The notes: generated by a model not told the origin, from the sequence alone. Shown: positions 18,294 to 30,594, counted from the first letter of the stretch. The stretch: DNA of 64,000 nucleotides from Pseudomonas sp. TH41 (GCF_016650695.1 NZ_JAEKFH010000001.1:1-64000), one strand, 5' to 3'. A program made the numbers and translations.

Positions 18294-20147
18294 TCAGACC
18301 GCTACCAGCACGATGGCGCCGATGACCAGCACGGAGCCGGCTGCCATCGATGCCGCGTACCAACGCAGTTGACCGGTTTCGGTACGGCTCAGGGCGGAGT
18401 GACTGCCTTTGGCCATACGCGGGATCAGACCGATGGTCTGGTCGAGCGGGTCTCTGCGTAGTGCGTGGCTGATCGCAAGGTATGGCTTGACGAACAGTTT
18501 GTCGTAGATCCAGTCGAAGCCCCAGGCAGCGAACCACCAGGCCGAAAGGAAGCGGCCGATGCCGCTGTTGGCGATTGCAGTGACGAACCGACGCTTGCCG
18601 AGGAACAGCAGCGCGGACAGCAGGATCCCGGCCAGGGCAATGGCGCCCGAGGCGATTTCCAGACTGTGCTTGGCTTCGCCACCGGCATGGCCGACGCTTT
18701 CCGGGAGCACGCCGTGCAGCGGCGGAACGATCATGGCGCCGACGAAGGTCGACAGCACGATCAGCACCGACAGTGGCAACCAGTGAGCGATGCCGTGACC
18801 GGCGTGCGCTTCGGTCTTCGCTTCACCGTGGAACGCGATGAAGATCAGGCGGAAGGTGTACAGCGAAGTCATGAACGCACCGACCAGACCTGCATACAGC
18901 AGACCGTGGTTGCCGCTGGCGAAGGCTTCCCAGAGGATTTCGTCCTTGGAGTAGAAGCCTGCGGTCACCAGTGGCAGGGCCGAAAGGGCCGCGCCGCCGA
19001 CGATGAAGCTGGCGTAGGCCAGTGGCAGTTTTTTCCACAGGCCGCCCATCTTGAAGATGTTCTGCTCGTGGTGGCAGGCAACGATCACCGAACCCGACGC
19101 AAGGAACAGCAGCGCCTTGAAGAAGGCGTGGGTCATCAGGTGGAAGATCGCGCCATCCCAGGCACCGACGCCCAGCGCCAGGAACATGTAGCCGATCTGG
19201 CTCATGGTCGAGTAGGCGAGGATACGTTTGATGTCGGTCTGCACCAGTGCGGCAAAACCTGCCAGCACCAGGGTCACGCCACCCACGACGCCGACCAGGT
19301 GCAGGATGTCCGGCGCCAGGGCGAACAGGCCGTGAGTACGGGCGATCAGGTAAACGCCAGCGGTCACCATGGTCGCGGCGTGGATCAGTGCCGAAACCGG
19401 AGTAGGACCGGCCATCGCATCCGCCAGCCAGGTTTGCAGCGGCAGTTGTGCGGATTTACCGACAGCGCCGCCCAGCAGCATCAGGGTCGCCAGAACGATC
19501 CAGAAGTCGCCGACCTTGAAGTGCTCAGGTGCCTTGACCAGCAGTTCCTGGATGTTCAGCGTGCCCAATTGCGCAAACAGGATGAACAGGCCGATCGCCA
19601 TGAACACGTCGCCGATGCGGGTGACGATAAAGGCTTTGAGCGCCGCGTTACCGTTGTTGCGGTTGCTGTAGTAGAAACCGATCAACAGGTACGAGCACAG
19701 GCCCACGCCTTCCCAACCGAAGTACAGGAACAACAGGTTATCGCCCAGGACCAGGAACAGCATGCTGGCGATAAACAGGTTGGTGTAGGCGAAGAAGCGC
19801 GAGTAACCGGCTTCACCGCGCATGTACCAGGACGCGAACAGGTGGATCAGGAAGCCGACGCCGACGACCACACCGAGCATGGTCACGGACAGACCATCCA
19901 GGTACAGCGCGAAGTTCGGCGTAAAGCCTTCCACCGCCATCCACTGCCACAACACCTGGGTGTAGTGGCCACCTTCCGGTGGCGCGACGTTGAATTGCCA
20001 GATCACGTAAGCCGCGACGATGGCAGACAGGCCGATGGAACCGACGCCGATCAGCGCCGACAGGTTTTCCGAGAAGCGGCCGCGCGAAAACGCCAGCAGC
20101 AGGAAACCTATAAGAGGGAATACGAAAGTCAGATAGAGAAGATTCAT
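18294..20147 (-). CDS. nuoL: NADH-quinone oxidoreductase subunit L
   Basis: Largest membrane subunit of complex I, 617 residues, with about 16 TM helices and the long C-terminal lateral helix running along the membrane arm. Hallmarks: [54 protein letters not shown] and [14 protein letters not shown]. The start overlaps the nuoK stop by four bases (ATGA), coupling translation. nuoM follows after 39 bases. Confidence 0.97.
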   Translation of the reverse strand: MNLLYLTFVFPLIGFLLLAFSRGRFSENLSALIGVGSIGLSAIVAAYVIWQFNVAPPEGGHYTQVLWQWMAVEGFTPNFALYLDGLSVTMLGVVVGVGFLIHLFASWYMRGEAGYSRFFAYTNLFIASMLFLVLGDNLLFLYFGWEGVGLCSYLLIGFYYSNRNNGNAALKAFIVTRIGDVFMAIGLFILFAQLGTLNIQELLVKAPEHFKVGDFWIVLATLMLLGGAVGKSAQLPLQTWLADAMAGPTPVSALIHAATMVTAGVYLIARTHGLFALAPDILHLVGVVGGVTLVLAGFAALVQTDIKRILAYSTMSQIGYMFLALGVGAWDGAIFHLMTHAFFKALLFLASGSVIVACHHEQNIFKMGGLWKKLPLAYASFIVGGAALSALPLVTAGFYSKDEILWEAFASGNHGLLYAGLVGAFMTSLYTFRLIFIAFHGEAKTEAHAGHGIAHWLPLSVLIVLSTFVGAMIVPPLHGVLPESVGHAGGEAKHSLEIASGAIALAGILLSALLFLGKRRFVTAIANSGIGRFLSAWWFAAWGFDWIYDKLFVKPYLAISHALRRDPLDQTIGLIPRMAKGSHSALSRTETGQLRWYAASMAAGSVLVIGAIVLVAV

Positions 20148-20452
20148 CCGCGCATCTCGCTGGCAGCGTCGATATCGAGAGTGTGGAAGCGGCGATACAG
20201 CTGCAACAGAATCGCCAGGCCAATACTGGCCTCGGCGGCTGCCAGGCTGATCACCAGGATGAACATGATCTGTCCATCCGGCTGCGCCCAGCGGCTACCG
20301 GCAACGATGAACGCCAACGCGGAGGCATTCATCATGACCTCCAGGCTCATCAGCACGAAGAGAATGTTGCGCCGGACCATCAGGCCGACCAGACCGAGGC
20401 AGAACAGGATGCCGGCAACGGCCAGGCCATGTTCCAAGGGGATAGCAGGCAT
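20144..20452 (-). CDS. nuoK: NADH-quinone oxidoreductase subunit K
   Basis: Small 102-residue membrane subunit with three TM helices. The middle helix has [16 protein letters not shown], which bears a conserved glutamate of the proton path (E36-type), and the C-terminal part has [15 protein letters not shown] with the second glutamate. Two bases separate it from nuoJ, and it overlaps nuoL by four. Confidence 0.97.
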   Translation of the reverse strand: MPAIPLEHGLAVAGILFCLGLVGLMVRRNILFVLMSLEVMMNASALAFIVAGSRWAQPDGQIMFILVISLAAAEASIGLAILLQLYRRFHTLDIDAASEMRG

Positions 20453-20454
20453 AG

Positions 20455-20958
20455 TTATTGCTCCTTCGCCTCGTTGCGGCCCAAGTGGAACGCCGTGACG
20501 GCTGCGGCGAGCAGCAACATCGAGGCGAGTTCGACCACCAGCAGGTAAGGACCGAACAGGCTGATGCCCACGGCCTTGGCGTCTACGGTGGTGTGGCCGA
20601 GGGCCTGACCGCTGGAGTGACTGAACAGCACGTACAGCAATTCAGCCAGCAGCAGGGCGCCAAGAATGACCGGGCCGAGCCAGATGCCGGGCTTGAGCCA
20701 GACGCGCTCTTGCTGAACCGAGGCCGGGCCCAGGTTCAGCATCATCACCACGAACACGAACAGCACCATGATGGCGCCAGCGTAGGCGATCACTTCCAGC
20801 ACACCGGCAAACGGCGCGCCGAGGGCGAAGAACGTCATCGCCACGGAGATCAGCGAAATGATCAGGTAGAGCAGGGCGTGCACAGGGTTGGTGTTGGTGA
20901 TCACGCGAAGCGTGGACACAACAGCGACACCCGATGCGAAATAGAAAGCGAATTCCAT
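20455..20958 (-). CDS. nuoJ: NADH-quinone oxidoreductase subunit J
   Basis: Membrane subunit of 167 residues with five predicted TM helices. The [25 protein letters not shown] segment is the diagnostic pi-bulge helix 3 of NuoJ. Lies nine bases after nuoI and two before nuoK in the same transcript. Confidence 0.97.
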   Translation of the reverse strand: MEFAFYFASGVAVVSTLRVITNTNPVHALLYLIISLISVAMTFFALGAPFAGVLEVIAYAGAIMVLFVFVVMMLNLGPASVQQERVWLKPGIWLGPVILGALLLAELLYVLFSHSSGQALGHTTVDAKAVGISLFGPYLLVVELASMLLLAAAVTAFHLGRNEAKEQ

Positions 20959-20967
20959 CTTTCTTCC

Positions 20968-21513
20968 TTAAGGCAGCAAGCTCTTCACGTTGATCGGCTG
21001 GGCTTCGTTCTGCGCGGAGCCTTTCGGCTTCCCGGCAATCGCCATACCTGCAACACGATAGAAGTTGTAATCAGGGTTTTTGCCGGGGCCGGAGATCAAT
21101 AGATCTTCTTTCTCGTAAACCAGGTCCTGACGTTTGAACTCGGCCATCTCGAAATCCGGTGTCAGCTGGATCGCGGTGGTCGGGCAGGCTTCCTCGCAGA
21201 GGCCGCAGAAAATGCAGCGCGAGAAGTTGATGCGGAAGAAGTCCGGGTACCAGCGACCGTCTTCGGTTTCAGCTTTCTGCAGCGAGATGCAGCCGACCGG
21301 GCACGCCACGGCGCACAGGTTGCAGGCTACACAACGCTCTTGGCCATCGGGGTCGCGGGTCAGGACGATGCGCCCACGAAAGCGCGGCGGCAGGTACACG
21401 GCTTCTTCCGGGTACTGCAGCGTGTCGCGCTTGCGGAAGGCATGGCTGAAAATCATCACCAGGCTGCGAAGCTGAGTGAAGAAGCCGTGCACGATGTCAA
21501 AAATATACTTCAT
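20968..21513 (-). CDS. nuoI: NADH-quinone oxidoreductase subunit I
   Basis: Peripheral-arm ferredoxin-like subunit of 181 residues carrying clusters N6a and N6b. Two 4Fe-4S motifs are visible: C61-C64-C67-C71 ([12 protein letters not shown]) and C100-C103-C106-C110 ([12 protein letters not shown]). An N-terminal amphipathic helix anchors it to the membrane. It lies 12 bases downstream of nuoH. Confidence 0.98.
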   Translation of the reverse strand: MKYIFDIVHGFFTQLRSLVMIFSHAFRKRDTLQYPEEAVYLPPRFRGRIVLTRDPDGQERCVACNLCAVACPVGCISLQKAETEDGRWYPDFFRINFSRCIFCGLCEEACPTTAIQLTPDFEMAEFKRQDLVYEKEDLLISGPGKNPDYNFYRVAGMAIAGKPKGSAQNEAQPINVKSLLP

Positions 21514-21525
21514 GATTCTCTATCC

Positions 21526-22533
21526 TCACTGAGCCGCGACGGCGGGCGTGTTGAGCAACACGATCGCAGCGGTCACCAGCATGTTGACGAGGGTCAGCGG
21601 CAGGCAGAACTTCCAGCTGAAGTCCATCACTTGGTCATACCGTGGGCGCGGAATCGAGGCGCGCAGCAGGATGAAGAACATGATGAAGAACGCGGTTTTC
21701 AGTGCGAACCAGATGAACGGGATCTGCGGCAGAATGCCAAACGGGCCGTGCCAGCCACCGAAGAACAAGGTCACCAGCAGCGCCGAAATCAACACGATGC
21801 CGATGTACTCACCGACGAAAAACATGCCCCATTTCATGCCGGCGTATTCAATGTGGTAACCGTCGGCCAGTTCCTGCTCTGCTTCCGGCTGGTCGAACGG
21901 GTGACGGTGAGTCACGGCGACGCCGGCAATGAAGAAGGTCAGGAAACCGAAGATCTGCGGAATGACGAACCACAGGTTCTGCGCTTGGTATTCAACGATG
22001 TCGCGCATGTTGAACGAGCCAACCTGGATCACGATGCCCATCAGCGACAGGCCCATGAACACTTCGTACGACACGGTTTGTGCCGAGGCCCGCAAGCTGC
22101 CCAACAGGGCGAACTTGTTGTTGCTCGACCAGCCGGCGAACAGCACCGCGTAGACTGACAGGCCAGCCATGGCGAAGAAGAACAGGATGCCGATGTTGAT
22201 ATCCGCCACGCCCCAGGTCGGGGTGATCGGGATGATTGCGAAGGCAATCAGCAAGGCGCTCATGGCCACGACCGGTGCCAAGGTGAAGATCACCTTGTCG
22301 GCGAACGGCGGCGTCCAGTCTTCCTTGAAGAACATCTTGATCATGTCGGCCGCAATCTGGAACGCGCCGAACGGGCCGACGCGGTTCGGACCGTAACGGT
22401 CCTGCCAGAGGGCGAGCAGACGACGCTCGACCCAGCTCAGCAGTGCGCCGCACACCACGACGGCGAGCAGAATCACGATGGCCTTGAGGACCGCGATGAT
22501 CACGTCAATCACTTCAGGCGTGAACCAGGTCAT
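21526..22533 (-). CDS. nuoH: NADH-quinone oxidoreductase subunit H
   Basis: Membrane subunit of 335 residues joining the peripheral and membrane arms and forming part of the quinone site. Motifs: [24 protein letters not shown]-type block near 37-60 (read in two parts, [11 protein letters not shown] and GPNRVGPFG), [16 protein letters not shown], and [19 protein letters not shown] with the conserved acidic cluster facing the quinone cavity. The start overlaps the nuoG stop by four bases. Confidence 0.98.
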   Translation of the reverse strand: MTWFTPEVIDVIIAVLKAIVILLAVVVCGALLSWVERRLLALWQDRYGPNRVGPFGAFQIAADMIKMFFKEDWTPPFADKVIFTLAPVVAMSALLIAFAIIPITPTWGVADINIGILFFFAMAGLSVYAVLFAGWSSNNKFALLGSLRASAQTVSYEVFMGLSLMGIVIQVGSFNMRDIVEYQAQNLWFVIPQIFGFLTFFIAGVAVTHRHPFDQPEAEQELADGYHIEYAGMKWGMFFVGEYIGIVLISALLVTLFFGGWHGPFGILPQIPFIWFALKTAFFIMFFILLRASIPRPRYDQVMDFSWKFCLPLTLVNMLVTAAIVLLNTPAVAAQ

Positions 22534-25244
22534 TGAGCTGCCTCCTGCAGACCGTCAACGGATTTGCCAAAAATCGCGGGTGGAATGCCGGCGATACCGG
22601 CCGGCAAAGCGACCAGACCGGCACCCAGCTCTTCGTTGATGCGCAGCGGCAGACGCAAGGTCTGGCCAGCCACGTTCAAGCTCAGCATGGCGCCGTCATT
22701 GACACCCAGGCGGTCGGCTTCGGATTTGGCCAGTGACACGTAGGCGGCCGGGATGCGTTCCTGAACCGGCGCGGCTTTGGAAGAGTTCTCTTCGCTGCCG
22801 AACAGGTGGAAGAACGGCACAACCTGCCAGGTGCCCGGAGCCGGGTTGAATGCGCGCGGAACAGCGGCGAACCAGTTCAGCGAGTCACCGGTGCTTTCGA
22901 TCAGGCGGGTGCCCGGGTCGCCAGCGCGGATGTGACCACCGACTTCGTCCTGGAACTTGTTCCAGGCTTGCGGCGAGTTCCAGCCCGGCGACCAGGCGAA
23001 TGGCACTTGCTGACGCGGTTCGACCGAACCCGAGTAACCTTCCATGGAGAACGAGAACGCGGTGTCGTTGTCCTGGGAAGTACGCGGTTCGTGCACGCTG
23101 ATGTCGGCGCGCATGGCGGTACGACCGGAGTAACGCAGCGGTTCGCGGGCCAGTTTCAAGCCTTTGATGCGGAACGCGGCAGACGGTGCGGCGCTGACGA
23201 TGCCAGCCAGTTGCGCGTTGCTTGCAGCACAGGCAGCGGTGACGTGGTCCAGTTGGCTCCAGTCGATCGGCTGATTCAGCAGGGTGGCACGCAGGGCGTG
23301 CAGCCAGCGCCAGCCTTCGTGAACCAGAATGCTTGCATCGAGGTACGTCGGGTCGAAGACCTGGAAGAAGCGCTGGGCGCGACCTTCCTGGCTGACCAGC
23401 GTACCGTCGCCTTCAGCGAAGCTGGCGGCTGGCAGAACCAGGTGCGCGCGATCGCTGGTGGCGGTCTTCTGATGGTCGGCAACGATCACCACTTTCGCGG
23501 CGGTCAGGGCAGCATCGACACGGGCTTTGTCGGTACGGGTGTACAGATCGTTTTCCAGCACGACGATGGCGTCGGCCTTGCCTTCGATCACGGCTTGCAG
23601 CGCGGCGTCGACCGATTCGCCACCGAGCATGGCCAGGCCGAGGCTGTTGGCCTCTGGCACGATCAGGCTGATGGAACCGTTCTTCTCGCGCAGCTTCAAC
23701 GCTTTGGCAATGTTCGCCGCCGCTTCGATCAGCGCCTTGGAACCCAACGAGGTGCCGGCAATGATCAGTGGACGCTTGGCCGCGAGCAGGGCGTCGGCAA
23801 TGCGTTTGGCCAGTGCGAGGGCTTCAGCATCGAGGCCTTCAACCGCCGGGGCGCTGGCGTCGAGGGCGTGAGCCACGGCGAAACCGATGCGGGCCAGGTC
23901 GTCTGGCGCGGCGTGAACGCATTCTTCAGCGATGTCGTCGAGCTTGGTTTCAGCCAGGCTGGCGATGAACAACGGGTTCAGCGCGTGCTGACCGATGTTC
24001 TTCACCGCCGCGTCGAGCCAAGGCTGGACGCGCATGGCGTCGGCCATGTCTTCGGCTTTGCCTTTGACCGATTGACGCAGGGACAGCGCCATACGGGCAG
24101 CGGTCTGGGTCAGGTCTTCACCGAGGACGAAAATGGCGTCGTGGTCTTCGATGTCGCGCATGTTCGGGATCGGCAGCGGGCTGTCGTTCAGCACCTGCAT
24201 GACCAGGCGAATGCGATCCAGCTCAGCGGCTTCGATACCCGAGTAGAAGTGCTCGGCGCCGACCAGTTCGCGCAACGCGTAGTTGCTTTCGAGGCTGGCA
24301 CGGGGCGAACCGATACCGACGATGTTGCGACCGCGCAGCAGGTCAGCGGCTTTATCCAGCGCTTCGTCGAGGCTCAGCTTGGCGCCGTTGGCCAGCAATG
24401 GCTGACGAGGGCGGTCTTCGCGGTTGACGTAGCCATAGCCGAAACGGCCACGGTCGCACAGGAAGTACTGGTTTACCGAACCGTTGAAACGGTTTTCGAT
24501 ACGACGCAGTTCACCGTAGCGCTCGCCCGGGGAGATGTTGCAACCGCTGGAGCAGCCATGGCAGATGCTCGGCGAGAACTGCATGTCCCACTTACGGTTG
24601 TAGCGCTCGGAGTGAGTCTTGTCGGTGAACACACCGGTCGGGCAGACCTCGGTGAGGTTGCCGGAGAACTCGCTTTCCAGGGTGCCGTCTTCAACGCGAC
24701 CGAAGTACACGTTGTCGTGGGCGCCGAACACACCGAGGTCGGTGCCGCCGGCGTAGTCCTTATAGAAGCGCACGCAGCGATAGCAGGCGATGCAGCGGTT
24801 CATTTCGTGGGAAATGAACGGGCCCAGTTGCTGGTTCTGGTGGGTACGCTTGGTGAAGCGATAACGGCGCTCGTTGTGGCCGGTCATCACGGTCATGTCT
24901 TGCAGGTGGCAGTGACCGCCTTCCTCACAGACCGGGCAGTCGTGGGGGTGGTTGGTCATCAGCCATTCAACGACGCTGGCGCGAAATACTTTCGCTTCTT
25001 CGTCGTCGATGGAGATCCAGCTGCCGTCGGTGGCGGGGGTCATGCAGGACATGACGATCCGACCACGCTTGTCGTTTTCGTCGGTGTACTGCTTGACCGC
25101 GCACTGGCGGCAAGCGCCAACGCTGCCAAGGGCGGGGTGCCAGCAGAAATACGGGATATCGAGGCCTAGCGACAGACATGCCTGTAACAGGTTGTCTGCC
25201 CCATCGACTTCGAGCTCTTTGCCGTCTACGTGGATAGTGGCCAT
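22530..25244 (-). CDS. nuoG: NADH-quinone oxidoreductase subunit G
   Basis: Largest peripheral subunit (904 residues). N-terminal 2Fe-2S ligands C34, C45 and C48 ([15 protein letters not shown]) are followed by the [14 protein letters not shown] block with His-ligated N5, then [14 protein letters not shown] (N4). CHGCSSGCN near residue 228 matches the extra N7 cluster found in E. coli-type NuoG. The remainder is a molybdopterin-oxidoreductase-like domain without a cofactor. It is preceded by a 138-base gap after nuoF, the only long gap in the operon, which holds a strong hairpin (25345-25376). Confidence 0.97.
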   Translation of the reverse strand: MATIHVDGKELEVDGADNLLQACLSLGLDIPYFCWHPALGSVGACRQCAVKQYTDENDKRGRIVMSCMTPATDGSWISIDDEEAKVFRASVVEWLMTNHPHDCPVCEEGGHCHLQDMTVMTGHNERRYRFTKRTHQNQQLGPFISHEMNRCIACYRCVRFYKDYAGGTDLGVFGAHDNVYFGRVEDGTLESEFSGNLTEVCPTGVFTDKTHSERYNRKWDMQFSPSICHGCSSGCNISPGERYGELRRIENRFNGSVNQYFLCDRGRFGYGYVNREDRPRQPLLANGAKLSLDEALDKAADLLRGRNIVGIGSPRASLESNYALRELVGAEHFYSGIEAAELDRIRLVMQVLNDSPLPIPNMRDIEDHDAIFVLGEDLTQTAARMALSLRQSVKGKAEDMADAMRVQPWLDAAVKNIGQHALNPLFIASLAETKLDDIAEECVHAAPDDLARIGFAVAHALDASAPAVEGLDAEALALAKRIADALLAAKRPLIIAGTSLGSKALIEAAANIAKALKLREKNGSISLIVPEANSLGLAMLGGESVDAALQAVIEGKADAIVVLENDLYTRTDKARVDAALTAAKVVIVADHQKTATSDRAHLVLPAASFAEGDGTLVSQEGRAQRFFQVFDPTYLDASILVHEGWRWLHALRATLLNQPIDWSQLDHVTAACAASNAQLAGIVSAAPSAAFRIKGLKLAREPLRYSGRTAMRADISVHEPRTSQDNDTAFSFSMEGYSGSVEPRQQVPFAWSPGWNSPQAWNKFQDEVGGHIRAGDPGTRLIESTGDSLNWFAAVPRAFNPAPGTWQVVPFFHLFGSEENSSKAAPVQERIPAAYVSLAKSEADRLGVNDGAMLSLNVAGQTLRLPLRINEELGAGLVALPAGIAGIPPAIFGKSVDGLQEAAQ

Positions 25245-25344
25245 GGTTCAAAGTTCTTCGTTGGCCCGGTGTCAGCGGGCGTGGCTAATGGAATCTTGTT
25301 ATTCGCGTGAATCAACACAGCCGTTCAAGGCGTCATCACACGAG

Positions 25345-25376
25345 AAGGCGAAGGGCACGGACCCTTCGCCTTTTTT
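25345..25376 (+). terminator. Strong hairpin in the nuoF-nuoG gap
   Basis: AAGGCGAAGGG-cacgga-CCCTTCGCCTT with an 11-bp perfect stem. The T6 run follows the stem on the plus strand (25371-25376), so it would be a classical terminator for antisense transcription. On the sense (minus) strand the stem is preceded by AAAAAA and followed by CTCGTG, so it should not terminate efficiently but may pause RNA polymerase or stabilise mRNA ends between nuoF and nuoG. Confidence 0.65.
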
Positions 25377-25382
25377 AAGCGT

Positions 25383-26738
25383 TTACGCGCCGACTACGAT
25401 CGGCCTTGCCAGAGGCGGGACGGCGGCGCTGGTGGGCGCGATACCGGCTTCGAACTCTGGACGGAAGTATTTGATTGCGCTGCCCAACGGCTCCACGGCG
25501 CCCGGTGCGTGAGCACAGAAGGTCTTGCCTGGGCCGAGGAAACCGACCAGACCCAGCAGGGTCTCGATATCGCCGGCTTGCCCTTCACCGTTCTCGATCG
25601 CGCGCAGAAGCTTGACGCTCCACGGCAGACCGTCACGGCACGGGGTGCAGAAACCGCAGGATTCGCGGGAGAAGAACTCTTCCATGTTGCGCAACAAGGA
25701 CACCATGTTGACGCTGTCGTCCACCGCCATGGCCAGGCCGGTACCCATACGGGTGCCCACTTTGGCGATGCCGCCGGCGTACATTTGTGCGTCCAGGTGT
25801 TCCGGCAACAGGAAGCCGGTACCGGCGCCGCCTGGCTGCCAGCACTTGAGCTTGAAGCCGTCGCGCATGCCACCGGCGTAGTCTTCGAACAGCTCGCGGC
25901 CGGTGACGCCGAACGGCAGTTCCCACAGGCCCGGGTTCTTGACCTTGCCAGAGAAGCCCATGAGCTTGGTGCCCATGTCTTCGCTGCCTTCACGGGCCAA
26001 CGATTTGTACCAGTCCACGCCGTCGGCAATGATTGCCGGCACGTTGCACAGGGTTTCAACGTTGTTCACGCACGTCGGCTTGCCCCACACGCCAACGGCA
26101 GCCGGGAAGGGCGGCTTGGAGCGCGGGTTGGCGCGGCGGCCTTCGAGGGAGTTGATCAGTGCGGTTTCTTCACCGCAGATATAACGCCCGGCGCCGGTGT
26201 GGACGAACAGTTCGAAATCGAAGCCGCTGCCCAGGATGTTCTTGCCCAGCAGGCCGGCTGCCTTGGCTTCTTCCACGGCACGGTTCAGGTGCTTGGCGGC
26301 GGTGGTGTATTCGCCACGCAGGAAGATGTAGCCACGGTAGGTTTTCAGCGCGCGAGCACTGATCAGCATGCCTTCGATCAGCAGATGGGGCAGTTGCTCC
26401 ATCAGCATGCGGTCTTTCCAGGTGTTCGGCTCCATTTCATCCGCGTTGCACAGCAGGTAGCGGATGTTGATGGATTCGTCCTTGGGCATCAGGCCCCACT
26501 TCACACCCGTGGGGAAGCCTGCACCGCCGCGACCTTTCAAGCCCGAATCCTTCACGGTCTGGACGATGTCGTCCTGAGCCATGTCGGCGAAGGCTTTGCG
26601 CGCAGCGGCGTAACCGTTCTTGGCCTGGTACTCGTCGAGCCACACGGCTTCGCCGTCGTCACGCAGACGCCAGGTCAGCGGGTGAGTCTCCGCCGAACGC
26701 TTGATGCGGTTGGCAGGGCCGAAGGAAGTCAGGGTCAT
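25383..26738 (-). CDS. nuoF: NADH-quinone oxidoreductase subunit F
   Basis: NADH-binding subunit of 451 residues with FMN and cluster N3. [16 protein letters not shown] (about 65-80) is the glycine-rich NADH site, [19 protein letters not shown] is the FMN/NADH block, and [12 protein letters not shown] near 355-366 supplies three of the four N3 cysteines. The start overlaps the nuoE stop by four bases. NADH oxidation occurs here in the cytoplasm. Confidence 0.98.
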   Translation of the reverse strand: MTLTSFGPANRIKRSAETHPLTWRLRDDGEAVWLDEYQAKNGYAAARKAFADMAQDDIVQTVKDSGLKGRGGAGFPTGVKWGLMPKDESINIRYLLCNADEMEPNTWKDRMLMEQLPHLLIEGMLISARALKTYRGYIFLRGEYTTAAKHLNRAVEEAKAAGLLGKNILGSGFDFELFVHTGAGRYICGEETALINSLEGRRANPRSKPPFPAAVGVWGKPTCVNNVETLCNVPAIIADGVDWYKSLAREGSEDMGTKLMGFSGKVKNPGLWELPFGVTGRELFEDYAGGMRDGFKLKCWQPGGAGTGFLLPEHLDAQMYAGGIAKVGTRMGTGLAMAVDDSVNMVSLLRNMEEFFSRESCGFCTPCRDGLPWSVKLLRAIENGEGQAGDIETLLGLVGFLGPGKTFCAHAPGAVEPLGSAIKYFRPEFEAGIAPTSAAVPPLARPIVVGA

Positions 26739-27232
26739 ACGTAGCCCTCGAGCAGTTTGGCAACGCCGGCAGGCTGCACATCACCGAAAGTGTCGTCGTC
26801 GATCATCAGCGCTGGCGCCTTGTCGCAGTTGCCGAGGCAGCAGACCGGCAGCAGGGTGAAACGACCGTCGGCGGTGGTCTGACCCAGGCCGATGCCGAGC
26901 TTGCTCTGGATTTCGCTGACCACGGACTCGTGGCCACCGATGTAGCAGACCATGCTGTCGCAGACGCGAATGATGTGGCGGCCGACTGGCTGACGGAAGA
27001 TCTGGCTATAGAACGTCGCCACGCCTTCAACGTCGCTCGCCGGAATGCCGAGGATCTCGCCGATGGCGTAGAGCGCGCCGTCAGGCACCCAGCCACGTTC
27101 CTTCTGGACGATCTTCAGGGCTTCGATCGACGCCGCGCGCGGGTCTTCGTAGTGATGCAGCTCGTGCTCGATGGCCGAGCGCTCGGTTTCGCTCAAGGCG
27201 AAACGGTCTGTCTGGATAAGCGTGCTGTTCAT
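26735..27232 (-). CDS. nuoE: NADH-quinone oxidoreductase subunit E
   Basis: Thioredoxin-fold 2Fe-2S subunit (cluster N1a), 165 residues. Cluster ligands C91, C96 (CDSMVC), C132 and C136 (CLGNC) sit within one residue of the E. coli positions. N-terminal helical region with [15 protein letters not shown] is typical. Only two bases separate it from nuoCD; it overlaps nuoF by four. Confidence 0.98.
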   Translation of the reverse strand: MNSTLIQTDRFALSETERSAIEHELHHYEDPRAASIEALKIVQKERGWVPDGALYAIGEILGIPASDVEGVATFYSQIFRQPVGRHIIRVCDSMVCYIGGHESVVSEIQSKLGIGLGQTTADGRFTLLPVCCLGNCDKAPALMIDDDTFGDVQPAGVAKLLEGYV

Positions 27233-27234
27233 GC

Positions 27235-29019
27235 TTAGCGGTCCACGTCGGCCATAACGAAATCGATACTACCCAGGTACGCGATCAAGTCCGCGACCAT
27301 GCTGCCTTTGATCACCGAAGGGATCTGCTGCAAGTGCGGGAAGCTTGGAGTACGAATCCGGGTGCGGTAGCTCATGGTGCCGCCATCGCTCGTCAGGTAA
27401 TAACTGTTGATGCCCTTGGTCGCTTCGATCATCTGGAAGGATTCGTTGGCCGGCATGACCGGGCCCCACGAAACTTGCAGGAAGTGCGTGATCAAGGTCT
27501 CGATGTGCTGCAGCGTGCGCTCTTTCGGCGGCGGCGTGGTCAGCGGGTGATCCGCCTTGTACGGGCCTTCCGGCATGTTGCGCATGCACTGCTCGATGAT
27601 TTTCAGGCTCTGGCGCATTTCTTCGACGCGCACGATGCAACGGTCGTAGGCATCGCCATTGGCTGCCAGCGGGACTTCGAATTCGAAGTTCTCGTAGCCC
27701 GAGTACGGACGCGCTTTACGCAGGTCGAAGTCGCAACCGGTCGAACGCAGGCCTGCACCGGTGACGCCCCATTCCAGGGCTTCTTTGGTGTTGTAGGCGG
27801 CGACGCCGATGGTCCGGCCTTTGAGGATGCTGTTGTCCAGGGCGGCTTTCTGGTATTCGTCCAGACGCTTTGGCATCCACTCGACGAAGTCTTTCACCAG
27901 TTTTTCCCAGCCGCGCGGCAGGTCGTGGGCGACGCCACCAATGCGGTACCAGGCCGGGTGCAGGCGGAAACCGGTGATGGCTTCGATCACCGTGTACGCC
28001 TTCTGGCGGTCGGTGAAGGTGAAGAACACCGGGGTCATGGCGCCGACGTCCTGGATGTACGTCCCCAGGAACAGCAGGTGGCTGGTGATCCGGAAGAACT
28101 CGGCCATCATGATGCGGATGACGTCGACTTTCTCGGGCACCTTGATGCCGGCCAGCTTCTCGACCGAGAGCACGTACGGCAGGTTGTTCATCACGCCGCC
28201 GAGGTAGTCGATACGGTCGGTGTACGGAATGAAGCTGTGCCAGGACTGACGCTCGGCCATCTTCTCGGCACCACGGTGGTGGTAACCGACGTCAGGCACG
28301 CAATCGACGATCTCTTCACCGTCCAGCTGCAGGATGATGCGGAACGCACCGTGCGCGGAAGGGTGGTTCGGGCCGAGGTTGAGGAACATGTAGTCCTCGT
28401 TCGCACCGGAACGCTTCATGCCCCAGTCTTCAGGCTTGAAGCGCGCGGCTTCTTCCTCAAGCTGTTGCTTGGCCAGGTTCAGGGTGAACGGGTCGAACTC
28501 GGTGGCACGGGCCGGAAAGTCCTTGCGCAACGGGTGACCTTCCCAGGTCGGCGGCATCATGATACGGGTCAGGTGCGGGTGGCCGGCAAAGTTGATGCCG
28601 TACATGTCCCACACTTCACGCTCGTACCAGTTGGCGTTCGGCCAGATGCCGGTAACGGTTGGCACGCTGAGGTCGCTCTCGGACAAGGCGACCTTGATCA
28701 TCACGTCACTATTACGTTCGATCGACATCAAGTGATAGAACACAGTGAAGTCGGCGCCGCTTGGCAGCCCTTGACGCTTGGTGCGCAGACGCTCGTCCAC
28801 GCCGTGCAGGTCATAGAGCATGACGTACGGCTTGGGCAGGTTGCGCAGGAAGGTCATCACTTCGACGAGTTTGGCACGGGCAACCCAAAGCACCGGCATG
28901 CCGGTGCGGGTAGGCTGGGCGGTAAACGCCTCGGGGCCAAAACGGTTATTCAGTTCGACGACCACATCCTGGTCGTCTGCCTTATAAGGCGGGATGTACA
29001 GAGCACTGCCTGTAGTCAT
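27235..29019 (-). CDS. nuoC: NADH-quinone oxidoreductase fused subunits C/D
   Basis: One 594-residue protein combining NuoC (30 kDa, residues about 1-190, with [23 protein letters not shown]) and NuoD (49 kDa, about 205-594, with [17 protein letters not shown] and [14 protein letters not shown]). The C-D fusion is normal in gamma-proteobacteria. NuoD lines the quinone pocket with the YHHRG and LGPxHPS loops. It lies in the nuo transcript 72 bases after nuoB. Also annotated as nuoD or nuoCD. Confidence 0.98.
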   Translation of the reverse strand: MTTGSALYIPPYKADDQDVVVELNNRFGPEAFTAQPTRTGMPVLWVARAKLVEVMTFLRNLPKPYVMLYDLHGVDERLRTKRQGLPSGADFTVFYHLMSIERNSDVMIKVALSESDLSVPTVTGIWPNANWYEREVWDMYGINFAGHPHLTRIMMPPTWEGHPLRKDFPARATEFDPFTLNLAKQQLEEEAARFKPEDWGMKRSGANEDYMFLNLGPNHPSAHGAFRIILQLDGEEIVDCVPDVGYHHRGAEKMAERQSWHSFIPYTDRIDYLGGVMNNLPYVLSVEKLAGIKVPEKVDVIRIMMAEFFRITSHLLFLGTYIQDVGAMTPVFFTFTDRQKAYTVIEAITGFRLHPAWYRIGGVAHDLPRGWEKLVKDFVEWMPKRLDEYQKAALDNSILKGRTIGVAAYNTKEALEWGVTGAGLRSTGCDFDLRKARPYSGYENFEFEVPLAANGDAYDRCIVRVEEMRQSLKIIEQCMRNMPEGPYKADHPLTTPPPKERTLQHIETLITHFLQVSWGPVMPANESFQMIEATKGINSYYLTSDGGTMSYRTRIRTPSFPHLQQIPSVIKGSMVADLIAYLGSIDFVMADVDR

Positions 29020-29091
29020 GGTTATTTATCGCTTTCGGTCAACGTAAAGAATGAAGCCAGTTTCTTGTTCTATTAAAGAAGCAGAGCTGGA

Positions 29092-29766
29092 TCAGACTTC
29101 GTCGGGGCTGCGCAGGTTGGTGACTGCGATTCGCTGTTCGCGGCGCTTTTCCTTTTCGGAAGGCATCTCGGCGCGATAAACGCCTTGATCACCAACGACC
29201 CAGGAAAGTGGGCGACGCTCCTGTCCAATCGACTCCTGCAACAGCATCAAGCCTTGCAGAAAAGCTTCAGGGCGGGGCGGGCAGCCAGGCACGTAGACGT
29301 CCACGGGCAGGAACTTGTCCACCCCTTGAACGACAGAGTAGATGTCGTACATGCCACCGGAGTTGGCGCACGAACCCATGGAAATGACCCATTTAGGTTC
29401 GAGCATTTGCTCGTAGAGACGCTGAATGATCGGCGCCATCTTGATGAAGCAGGTACCGGCGATAACCATGAAATCCGCCTGACGCGGCGATGCCCGGATG
29501 ACCTCGGCGCCAAAGCGCGCGATGTCGTGGGGCGCCGTGAAGGCGGTGGTCATTTCCACGTAGCAGCACGAAAGACCGAAGTTATACGGCCATAGGGAGT
29601 TCTTGCGCCCCCAGTTGATCGTGCCGTTAAGCACGTCTTCGAGCTTGCCCATGAAGATGTTTTTGTGGACTTGATCTTCTAACGGATCGGAAACGGTTTC
29701 CCGTTCGCCAATCGGATACTGCTCGTTAGGAGCATCGGGGTCGATCCTGGTGAGATTGTATTGCAT
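29092..29766 (-). CDS. nuoB: NADH-quinone oxidoreductase subunit B
   Basis: Carries cluster N2, the last electron carrier before quinone. Start chosen at ATG 29766 ([10 protein letters not shown]), with GAGG about nine bases upstream; a TTG two codons earlier is less likely. The 224-residue protein has the tandem cysteines C67-C68 (GLSCCYVEM), C133 (GSCAN) and C162 (GCPPRPEA), matching the four N2 ligands with a shift of four from E. coli. Confidence 0.97.
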   Translation of the reverse strand: MQYNLTRIDPDAPNEQYPIGERETVSDPLEDQVHKNIFMGKLEDVLNGTINWGRKNSLWPYNFGLSCCYVEMTTAFTAPHDIARFGAEVIRASPRQADFMVIAGTCFIKMAPIIQRLYEQMLEPKWVISMGSCANSGGMYDIYSVVQGVDKFLPVDVYVPGCPPRPEAFLQGLMLLQESIGQERRPLSWVVGDQGVYRAEMPSEKEKRREQRIAVTNLRSPDEV

Positions 29767-29776
29767 TGCCAAAGCC

Positions 29777-30190
29777 TCATTGTTTCAGCTTCGCTTGCCG
29801 CTTAAGACGAGCTGCCGGAGCCCAGTCAAGGGCGCCCACTCGAAATAGGTAGACAAGACCTGCCAACAGAATTGCTATGAAAACGAGAGCTTCGACGAAT
29901 CCGGTCCAGCCGCTTTCGCGGACGGACACAGACCAGGCAAAGAGAAAAAGGGCTTCGATATCGAAGATCACGAAGAGCATCGCGACCAGATAGAATTTGG
30001 CTGAGAGCCGCAAGCGGGCGCCACCTGTAGGTAGCATGCCGGATTCGAACGGTTCGTTTTTGCTGCGGCCCCAGGCTTTTGACCCAAGGAGGCTGGAAAC
30101 GCCAAGCATGAAGGCGCAGAGGCCGGCAACGCCCAGAAGGAAAATGGCAAAGCCCCAGTTGTGGGCCATGAGTCCTGTCGCTTCGGGCAT
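29777..30190 (-). CDS. nuoA: NADH-quinone oxidoreductase subunit A
   Basis: First gene of the nuo operon. Start at 30190 ([14 protein letters not shown]), preceded by AAGGA, gives 137 residues, the length in other Pseudomonas; the frame extends upstream but without family similarity. Three TM helices, with the conserved KNEPFESG loop between helices 1 and 2 and [14 protein letters not shown] with the paired acidic residues in helix 2. nuoB starts ten bases downstream. Confidence 0.97.
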   Translation of the reverse strand: MPEATGLMAHNWGFAIFLLGVAGLCAFMLGVSSLLGSKAWGRSKNEPFESGMLPTGGARLRLSAKFYLVAMLFVIFDIEALFLFAWSVSVRESGWTGFVEALVFIAILLAGLVYLFRVGALDWAPAARLKRQAKLKQ

Positions 30191-30594
30191 GCTGGTAATC
30201 CTTAACAGAGAGCAAAGGTCTCTGAGCTTGAAAAAGAAACAACGCAGTGACGATATGTCGCAGCAATCAATCCCGCTGATTTTATGGCTAAACACCGTGC
30301 AAGTAAAATTCAGATAGCGAATTTATTTATAGGAATAAGGACATAGCGAACGGCAAAAGCGCCGTAGCCCTTGCGATGCGGGCATTAGGCGGCATTTCGT
30401 CAATTATGTTTTGTAGGGAATGTAACGAACATACTTGGCGCTAAATGATAATCAATATTGTTTGGCTTGGTTTTTAATCTGCTTAACGGGCAAGTGTTCA
30501 TGAAGTTGTCTTATATGCGCCTTACTGCAAGTAGCGACGGCGTCTGTTTTAGCTGATTTTTTGCCGTGGGTACGGCCCTGGGTCAATGTTTTTC
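30191..30594. other. AT-rich promoter region upstream of nuoA
   Basis: About 400 bases between nuoA and a REPIN, AT-rich relative to the surroundings, most probably the nuo promoter region. No conserved ORF, tRNA or clear ANR box (TTGAT-N4-ATCAA) was found by eye; I did not identify a confident -35/-10 pair. Confidence 0.4.

Noticed and set aside
18465-20498. 677-residue plus-strand frame opposite nuoL/nuoK
   Set aside because: Low-complexity Q/D/H-rich translation, shadow of nuoL in the opposite frame.
22806-25169. 787-residue open frame on the plus strand opposite nuoG
   Set aside because: Antisense to a clearly conserved gene; long antisense frames are expected from the high-GC third-position bias. 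No ribosome binding site or similarity.
27334-29076. 580-residue plus-strand frame opposite nuoCD
   Set aside because: Antisense shadow, no family resemblance.
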